This document shows positions 58,552 through 64,000 of a DNA stretch of 64,000 nt, one piece after another (within the stretch, counting starts at the first letter, position 1; each line of letters opens with the position of its first letter). Both the position numbers and the translations under genes were made by a program. The notes beneath the pieces were generated by a model, which did not search any database, had not been told where the DNA came from, and saw only the letters and a list, made by a program, of their open reading frames with translations. The DNA comes from UBA1562 sp041653955 (GTDB taxonomy: Bacteria > Omnitrophota > Gorgyraeia > Gygaellales > Profunditerraquicolaceae), in the NCBI GenBank assembly GCA_041653955.1, contig JBAZEH010000006.1, forward strand, positions 1-64,000, read 5' to 3'.

Positions 58552-59650
58552 AATAAAGCTGCCTTTTCTGATAAAGAAACCGATTTTAGCGCTGGGGCCC
58601 CAGATAAAAAACCGGGTTTGTTTCGCTAAAGGCCGGTTTGCGCATATCAGCGCCCTGAATCCTGACCTAAGCCATGCGGAGGATCATTCAAACTTTGAGA
58701 AAGCCGCAGGCTTCTTTCTTAAAAGCAAACCCGCCATTATCGCTTATGATCTGCATCCCGAATATCATTCCACTAAATATGCTTTAGGGCTGGGGGATGA
58801 ATATTATACCCTATACCCCGTACAACACCACCACGCCCATATCGCCTCCTGTATGGTTGAGAATTGTCTTGGAAATGAGAAGGTAATAGGCGTAGCTTTT
58901 GACGGCACAGGTTTTGGGGAAGATAGCCATCTTTGGGGGGCTGAATTCCTTGTCTGCGATTATGGGAGTTTCAGAAGGGCCGCCTCTCTTAAAGAGATAC
59001 CTCTTTTGGGAGGAGAGATGGCGATAAGAGAACCGGCCAGAGTGCTGGCGGCATGGCTTTTTTCAATGGGCAAAAGCAGTTTCCTTAATAACCGGATCAA
59101 GGGCCTCGGTAAAAATAAGCTTAGGGTTTTGAAAAATATGTATTTAACGGGATTCAACTCTCCTTTATCAAGCAGCATAGGAAGGCTTTTCGACGCGGCA
59201 GGGAGCCTGGTGCTTGGCAGGGAGAAGGCGTGTTTTGAGGCTGAACTGGCTATAGAGCTTCAGGAGCTGGCCTCGCGTTTTACTCTTTATGCCGCCCCGT
59301 ATAATTTTAATGTCATCAGGGCCAAAGGCAGGTATATTATAGACCCCTCACTTATCATTAACGGGATGATAATTGATATGCGTTCAGGTGGGCCGCGGGA
59401 TAAGATAGCTTACAGGTTCCATTTAAGCGTTGCGGATATGGTCAGGAGGATCTGCTTGAAGTTAAAAATCGAGCATAAAACAGATAAGGTGGTTCTTTCC
59501 GGCGGAGTTTTTCAAAATAACCTTTTACTTTCCCTGGTTTTGGATTTATTATATAAAGAAGATTTCAGGGTATTAACCCATAAGATATTGCCTCCGAATG
59601 ATTCCTGCATTGCGTTGGGGCAGGCGGCGGCGGCGAATTTCGCGAGATAG
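58538..59650 (+). CDS. hypF: HypF C-terminal (Kae1-like) domain only
   Basis: 370 residues. HypF makes the cyanide ligand precursor of [NiFe]-hydrogenases from carbamoyl phosphate. Only the C-terminal carbamoyltransferase domain is here: YPVQHHHAHIASCMVENC, VAFDGTGFGEDSHLWGAEFLV, SSSIGRLFDAAGSLVLG, VLSGGVFQNNLLLSLVLDLL and NDSCIALGQAAAAN. Full HypF is about 750 residues, with acylphosphatase, zinc-finger and YrdC domains before it; these are absent and are not found upstream, where pabC is intact. They may be encoded elsewhere as a separate protein. hypC follows two bases after the stop. Confidence 0.88.
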   Translation: MEFDKIKLPFLIKKPILALGPQIKNRVCFAKGRFAHISALNPDLSHAEDHSNFEKAAGFFLKSKPAIIAYDLHPEYHSTKYALGLGDEYYTLYPVQHHHAHIASCMVENCLGNEKVIGVAFDGTGFGEDSHLWGAEFLVCDYGSFRRAASLKEIPLLGGEMAIREPARVLAAWLFSMGKSSFLNNRIKGLGKNKLRVLKNMYLTGFNSPLSSSIGRLFDAAGSLVLGREKACFEAELAIELQELASRFTLYAAPYNFNVIRAKGRYIIDPSLIINGMIIDMRSGGPRDKIAYRFHLSVADMVRRICLKLKIEHKTDKVVLSGGVFQNNLLLSLVLDLLYKEDFRVLTHKILPPNDSCIALGQAAAANFAR

Positions 59651-59652
59651 AC

Positions 59653-59862
59653 ATGTGTTTGGCAATACCGATGAGGATAATCCAGGCGGCGGGAGATTTC
59701 GCTGAAGTGGAGGCAGGCGGGCTTATGCGCACAGTCAATATCCAGATGCTCCCCGGTATACGTAAGGGGGATTACGTGATGGTGCACGCCGGATTTGCCA
59801 TAGAGAGGCTGGACCCGGAAAAAGCAAAAGAGACACTAAGAATAATAGATGAGATACGTTGA
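59653..59862 (+). CDS. hypC: Hydrogenase maturation chaperone HypC
   Basis: 69 residues. Begins MCLAIPMRIIQAAGDFAEVEAGGL, where the N-terminal Cys2 is essential for carrying the Fe(CN)2CO unit with HypD. IKKGDYV-like GIRKGDYVMVHAGFAIERLDPEKA completes the OB-fold. Overlaps hypD by 14 bases. Confidence 0.95.
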   Translation: MCLAIPMRIIQAAGDFAEVEAGGLMRTVNIQMLPGIRKGDYVMVHAGFAIERLDPEKAKETLRIIDEIR

Positions 59863-60940
59863 TGAGTTCCGCGATATCAAGCTGATAAAAAGGATATCCG
59901 GGGAGTTAAAAAAGTCCGCTCCCTCATATCCTGTTAATATTATGGAGGTGTGCGGCACCCATACGCAGAGTTTCCTTAGGTTCGGCCTGGAGGAATTTAT
60001 ACCTTCCAATCTTAAGCTGATCTCGGGGCCGGGATGCCCGGTATGCGTGACCTCCCAGGGGTATATTGATAATGCTGTTAAGCTTAGCCGCGATAAGGAT
60101 AATATTATTCTTACCTTTGGGGATATGCTGCGTGTACCGGGCACGGATTCTTCCCTGGAAAAAGAGCGCGCCGGCAGGGGGAATGTCAAAGTCGCCTATT
60201 CGCCGCTTGATTCTCTCCTATACGCGCGAGGCAACCCCAAAAAGAAGATAATATTCCTGGCAGCGGGTTTTGAGACTACCGCCCCCACGATAGCCCTGAG
60301 CCTTATCAGGGCGAAGGAGGAGAAGATAAACAACCTGTTTTTTTATTCTTCCCTGAAATTGATAACTCCGGCGATGAAAGAGCTGCTTAAAGACAAAAGA
60401 TTGAACCTCTCGGGGTTCTTATGCCCGGGGCATGTCTCTTGTGTGATCGGTTCATCACCCTATGGGTTCATACCGCGTGAATACGGGGTGGGGTGCTGTA
60501 TCGCCGGATTTGAGCCTATTGATATCCTTGAAGGGCTTTATTTTCTTATATTGCAGGCCGTCAAAAATAAACCGCGCGTGCAGAACCAGTATGCGAGGGT
60601 AGTAGCGCCCCGGGGCAACCTTAAGGCGAAAGAGGCTATCTCAAAGGTGTTTGAAGTCAGCGCTGCGTGTTGGCGCGGCCTGGGTGATATTGAAAAGAGC
60701 GGGCTTAATATAAAAGGCAGGTTCTCCCGCTTTGACGCGCTTAAGGAGTTCTCCATTAAAGAGCAAGCGCCCGCGGTAAACAAAAGGATACCGCGCTGCA
60801 GGTGCGCGGATATACTAAAAGGCCTGATCTCTCCGCAGGAGTGCCCCTTGTTCCGTAAGGTATGTAAGCCCGAGCATCCTGTAGGCCCATGTATGGTCTC
60901 AAACGAAGGAGCCTGTAATGCATATTATAAATATAAATGA
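59849..60940 (+). CDS. hypD: Hydrogenase maturation factor HypD
   Basis: 363 residues. Fe-S protein that assembles the Fe(CN)2CO centre. Conserved blocks: MEVCGTHTQSFLRFGL, SGPGCPVCVTSQGYID, TFGDMLRVPGT, FLAAGFETTAPTIALSL, CPGHVSCVIGSSPYGFIP, and C-terminal cysteines in RIPRCRCADILKGLISPQECPLF and CKPEHPVGPCMVSNEGACNAYY for the [4Fe-4S] cluster. hypE and hypB are not in the window. It overlaps the next gene by 23 bases. Confidence 0.96.
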   Translation: MRYVDEFRDIKLIKRISGELKKSAPSYPVNIMEVCGTHTQSFLRFGLEEFIPSNLKLISGPGCPVCVTSQGYIDNAVKLSRDKDNIILTFGDMLRVPGTDSSLEKERAGRGNVKVAYSPLDSLLYARGNPKKKIIFLAAGFETTAPTIALSLIRAKEEKINNLFFYSSLKLITPAMKELLKDKRLNLSGFLCPGHVSCVIGSSPYGFIPREYGVGCCIAGFEPIDILEGLYFLILQAVKNKPRVQNQYARVVAPRGNLKAKEAISKVFEVSAACWRGLGDIEKSGLNIKGRFSRFDALKEFSIKEQAPAVNKRIPRCRCADILKGLISPQECPLFRKVCKPEHPVGPCMVSNEGACNAYYKYK

Positions 60941-63314
60941 TAAGAAGATAGCGGGTTGCCTTTGCGCCTTCCTTTTAGTATTTCTTGCCTGCGGATGCGC
61001 GCAAAAGGACGATCTGGAAGAAGCCCGCGGTTACGCGCATGGATCAGATGCCTATTATCAGCGCGCGGTGGGGATTTATAAGGAACTGCTCGCTAAAGGA
61101 AAAGATATTGACAGGCTGCATTTTGAGCTCGGAGAACTTTACTATAAGAGCGGCAGGTGGAAAGAAGCGGCCGGAGAACTCCGCGAGTCTGCCGGAGAGA
61201 AAGCGAAGAAGCTGCTGGCTATCTCTTATTACCGCTTAGGGAACTTTGCCGAGGCCCTTGAGATATTCAACAAGGATGAGGCCCCGGACGACGAATCTCT
61301 TTATTATCAAGGATTGACCTGCGAGAAATTAAATCTTTTTGGCCAGGCGATAGCCGCTTATAAGAAGATAGAGGGAAAGGAGTTCTTTCCCGCGGCCTCC
61401 GAACGCCTTGATATGATCGAAAAAGGTTCGGGCCACCTGCAGATCAAAGATATAAACCAGCAGGTCCATAGCATATTACAGTCGGCTCCCGGTCAGGATA
61501 AATACCCCCAGGCGGGAGCGCTCATCCTTCTTTGCGACGAAGAGATAGAGACTACCCCGCAGGATAACCAGGTTTATACCCTCCATTATCTGGTAAAGAT
61601 ACTGAACGAGCGCGGTAAAGAGGATTTTTCGGAGACCCGGATTAATTATGATTCTACATATGAAACGGTAGAGCTGGAGTACGCCCGCACTATCAAGCCC
61701 GATGGGACGGTTACTGAAGTAGGGACCCGCCATATCCGCGATGTATCAAAGTACCTGAATTTCCCCCTTTACAGCAACGCGCGCGTGTATATAATATCCT
61801 TCCCCGAAATCACCGAAGGGGCCGCGATAGAATATAAGGTCAGGATACGCCGCAATCAGCTGATCAATAAGAATGATTTTGTCGTAAGCTATCCGGTCCA
61901 GGCGGGAGACCCGGTTATCTTTGCCAATATGCGCATTATTTTGCCCTCTCCGGAAAGCCTGATGTATATAAAGTCATTGAACGAGGAGTATAATTATTTC
62001 GGGGCAGAGCTTAAGCCTTTTATTCAGAAGGGGGAGAACGGCGACGAACGCCTCGTCTGCAGTTGGCAATTCAGGGATATACCCCAGATAATCCCGGAAT
62101 CAAATATGCCGGAGAGCGTAGAGATAAACCCGACCATACTGACTTCAACGTTCTCTTCCTGGCAGGAGGTATATGACTGGTGGAGTTCACTCGCCTTTGA
62201 TAAGATCAAGGCGGATCCCGCCATAAAAGAAAAGGTACGGGAATTGGCCGCCGGAAAGAAATCCGATGAGGATAAGATAAGCGCGATCTACAACTTTTGC
62301 GCCAAAGATATACGTTATGTGGCCGTAGAGTACGGGCAGGCAGGGTATGAGCCGCACCCCGCAGCCGATATATTCAGGAATAAATACGGAGATTGCAAGG
62401 ACCAGGCGATACTTTTGGTGGCAATGCTCAGAGAGGCTGGTTTTTCGGCCTGGCCCGTGCTTATCCCCACAAAGGGGGTTTATGATCTGAATAAAGATTT
62501 TCCCTCCGTGTTCTTTAACCACTGCATTGCCGCCATAGCGGTAAAAGATGGTATTGTTTTCGCTGACCCCACCGCGGAAACATGTTCTTTTGGGGATCTG
62601 CCTGCCGCAGATCAGGGGAGAAATGTCCTGGTTTTCAGGGAGAAAGATTATGAAATACTGCAAACCCCTCTATACACCGGAGGGCACAACCTCATAAGGC
62701 AGTTTTTAAAGATAAAGATCAGCCCCGATGAGACAATATCGGCTCAAAAGAGCGTAAGCAGTTTTGGGGTTTATGACCAGGGGCAAAGGTACTGGATGCT
62801 GTATACCCCTCCGGAATTGATACGTGAAACACTTAAAGAAAAGATACAGTCGGTCTCCATAGGCGCCGCCCTTGAGGATTATAATATAGAGAACCTTAAT
62901 GACTTGAATACCCCCGTGGTATTGAGCTACTCTTTTAAGGGGAGTGAGTATTTTACCGAGGCGGGCAAAAGCAGGATAATGCCGCAATTAAGCTCCCTGG
63001 ATACATCGCTGGTCGCGAAAGACAAGCGCCGGTATCCTGTCGCATTCCCGTTCCTGGATACCAGGGAGACATCTTTTGAGATCGAGCTTCCCCGCGGCCT
63101 CTCCGTAAAATATATGCCGCAGAGCGTAAGCGAAGAAACCCCCTGGCTTGATTTTAAGGTTGAATATAAACAAAAAAATAATAAAATATACTTTACGGAA
63201 ACAGCGCGGCTTAAGAAAATACTTATCCCGTTGGATGAGTATTTCCGCTTTAAGGGTTTCTTTGAGGGGTTGGCCAAAAGGATCAAACAGAGGATAATAT
63301 TGGAGAAGAGATGA
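60918..63314 (+). CDS. DUF3857/transglutaminase lipoprotein with N-terminal TPRs
   Basis: 798 residues. N-terminal hydrophobic segment followed by FLACGCAQKDD, a probable lipoprotein signal with Cys. TPR-like repeats cover about 35-165, then a DUF3857 domain (VYTLHYLVKILNERG, about 240-390), then a transglutaminase-like domain with catalytic Cys in NKYGDCKDQAILLVAML, His in FFNHCIAAI and Asp in FADPTAET. The end is beta-rich. It is likely periplasmic; substrate unknown. The start ATG 60918 lies inside hypD. It overlaps the next gene by four bases. Confidence 0.85.
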   Translation: MHIININDKKIAGCLCAFLLVFLACGCAQKDDLEEARGYAHGSDAYYQRAVGIYKELLAKGKDIDRLHFELGELYYKSGRWKEAAGELRESAGEKAKKLLAISYYRLGNFAEALEIFNKDEAPDDESLYYQGLTCEKLNLFGQAIAAYKKIEGKEFFPAASERLDMIEKGSGHLQIKDINQQVHSILQSAPGQDKYPQAGALILLCDEEIETTPQDNQVYTLHYLVKILNERGKEDFSETRINYDSTYETVELEYARTIKPDGTVTEVGTRHIRDVSKYLNFPLYSNARVYIISFPEITEGAAIEYKVRIRRNQLINKNDFVVSYPVQAGDPVIFANMRIILPSPESLMYIKSLNEEYNYFGAELKPFIQKGENGDERLVCSWQFRDIPQIIPESNMPESVEINPTILTSTFSSWQEVYDWWSSLAFDKIKADPAIKEKVRELAAGKKSDEDKISAIYNFCAKDIRYVAVEYGQAGYEPHPAADIFRNKYGDCKDQAILLVAMLREAGFSAWPVLIPTKGVYDLNKDFPSVFFNHCIAAIAVKDGIVFADPTAETCSFGDLPAADQGRNVLVFREKDYEILQTPLYTGGHNLIRQFLKIKISPDETISAQKSVSSFGVYDQGQRYWMLYTPPELIRETLKEKIQSVSIGAALEDYNIENLNDLNTPVVLSYSFKGSEYFTEAGKSRIMPQLSSLDTSLVAKDKRRYPVAFPFLDTRETSFEIELPRGLSVKYMPQSVSEETPWLDFKVEYKQKNNKIYFTETARLKKILIPLDEYFRFKGFFEGLAKRIKQRIILEKR

Positions 63315-64000
63315 CGGCTATATTCAGGCAGGATTCTTTAGGCGCGGAACGCAGGAAATATATAAGGCTTGATTCGGTTTTCCCCGTGCAGTTTTGCATA
63401 TCGGGGCTGGACGGGAAAACCCAGCTATCAGGCTGGCTGCAGGGGTTTACAAATAATATCGGCAAAGGCGGCATATGCCTGGCGGTAAATAATCTGGATG
63501 CCGGGATAGCCAGGCTTATAAGGGAAAAGCAGGTAAGGCTTTCACTTGAGATAGATATGCCTTTAGCGGTTTCCTCTATACCCGCCGTGGCTTCTGTGGC
63601 CTGGATCCGGGATGTAGCAGGGCATCCGGATAAATATCTGATCGGGTTAAGCTATGAGGAGATCTCCCCGGCCGCCAATGCCCGGATCATGCGCTATGCT
63701 GTCGCGAAAAAGCTTTTTGTCCCGGTAGTCTCGGTAGTAATTATCGTATTGGGCATAGGATTTATAATAGGCAGCTACATAAACGTAAAGTTGATCAAGG
63801 GGAACAAGGCCCTTGTTGAACAGTTAGTCGGGATATTGCAGGAATCCAGCGCCGCCAAACAGACTATAAAATCCATTAATAAGGAGAGGGCCGGCCTGCA
63901 ACTTAAGATGCAGGCATTAGAGCTGCGCATAAAAGAGGCAGAAGGAGAAAGGTCAGTTTTAGAGAAGATAGCCGAAGACGCAGAGAGGTCAAAACTGGAA
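63311..64000 (+). CDS. PilZ-domain membrane protein with coiled coil (3' truncated)
   Basis: 230 residues to the window edge. The N-terminus has the PilZ pattern GAERRKYIRLD followed by TNNIGKGGICLAVNNL and VASVAWIR, suggesting binding of cyclic di-GMP; the second motif reads NIGKGG rather than the usual D/N-x-S-x-x-G, so binding is uncertain. One membrane helix (LFVPVVSVVIIVLGIGFIIGSYI) follows and then a long coiled coil rich in Glu, Lys and Leu that runs past the window. The start ATG 63311 overlaps the previous stop. Confidence 0.8.
   Translation, partial: MTAIFRQDSLGAERRKYIRLDSVFPVQFCISGLDGKTQLSGWLQGFTNNIGKGGICLAVNNLDAGIARLIREKQVRLSLEIDMPLAVSSIPAVASVAWIRDVAGHPDKYLIGLSYEEISPAANARIMRYAVAKKLFVPVVSVVIIVLGIGFIIGSYINVKLIKGNKALVEQLVGILQESSAAKQTIKSINKERAGLQLKMQALELRIKEAEGERSVLEKIAEDAERSKLE

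Noticed and set aside
1..64000. CRISPR arrays, insertion sequences, prophage or toxin-antitoxin genes
   Set aside because: No regular repeat-spacer series, transposase, integrase, phage or antitoxin motifs were seen in any frame.

Overview
The window reads as a stretch of a metagenome-type assembly (there is a 10-base N run at 754-763) from an anaerobic, Gram-negative-type bacterium. My best guess is the Omnitrophota/PVC side of the tree. This is an inference from gene content: a V-type (not F-type) ATPase of the Chlamydia/spirochaete gene order, an outer-membrane beta-barrel with a C-terminal Phe, an endonuclease Q homologue, many Fe-S and metal-maturation genes, and Hyp hydrogenase-maturation genes. 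Almost every gene lies on the + strand, as expected for a leading strand leaving an origin near dnaA. Only one gene (50161-52164) is on the - strand.

Layout. 0-7 kb: replication block dnaA (3' part), dnaN, a DUF721/DciA-like gene, gyrB, gyrA, without recF. 7-9.7 kb: tRNA-Glu, glmS, rsmI. 9.7-25.4 kb: pyrimidine biosynthesis (pyrR, pyrB, pyrC, carA, carB, pyrK, pyrD, pyrF; no pyrE), interleaved with two DNA-repair genes (endonuclease Q, mutM) and several passengers. It opens with a compact leader that holds a consensus promoter, a PyrR-type hairpin, a small reading frame and an intrinsic terminator. 25.4-32.5 kb: V-type ATPase genes E, DUF2764, A, B, D, I, K, with Na+-type residues in the K rotor subunit. 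32.5-33 kb: tRNA-Val and tRNA-Asp among unusual palindromes.

33-45 kb is a metal and Fe-S region: a Fur regulator with two matching operators, DUF5320 proteins, two NifX/NifB-like proteins, a 55-residue ferredoxin, metK, an encapsulated-ferritin-type protein without a shell gene, two MinD-like ATPases with inserted ferredoxin domains, a CoA-binding protein, a CoA-disulfide-reductase-like flavoprotein, a methanogenesis-marker-8 (DUF2099) protein, a NifU-like scaffold, an Mrp/NBP35 ATPase and a radical SAM protein. It resembles an enlarged version of the orange-protein (ORP) cluster of sulfate reducers. 45-50 kb: peptide deformylase, an Rrf2 regulator, hypA, thioredoxin, a J-domain protein, trmO and others. 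50-64 kb: a TPR glycosyltransferase-like membrane protein, an outer-membrane barrel, small enzymes, pabB and pabC, a hypF reduced to its C-terminal domain, hypC, hypD, a transglutaminase lipoprotein and a truncated PilZ membrane protein.

The strongest oddities are: (1) carA has lost all three glutaminase catalytic residues (Cys to Ser in a GISTGHQ motif, His to Tyr, Glu deleted) while carB looks complete, which predicts ammonia-driven carbamoyl phosphate synthesis; (2) the pyr leader combines a PyrR-type hairpin that overlaps a ribosome binding site with a 19-codon reading frame running through the terminator and ending two bases before pyrR; (3) the ORP-like Fe-S locus carries a methanogenesis-marker protein; (4) HypF lacks its acylphosphatase, zinc and YrdC domains.
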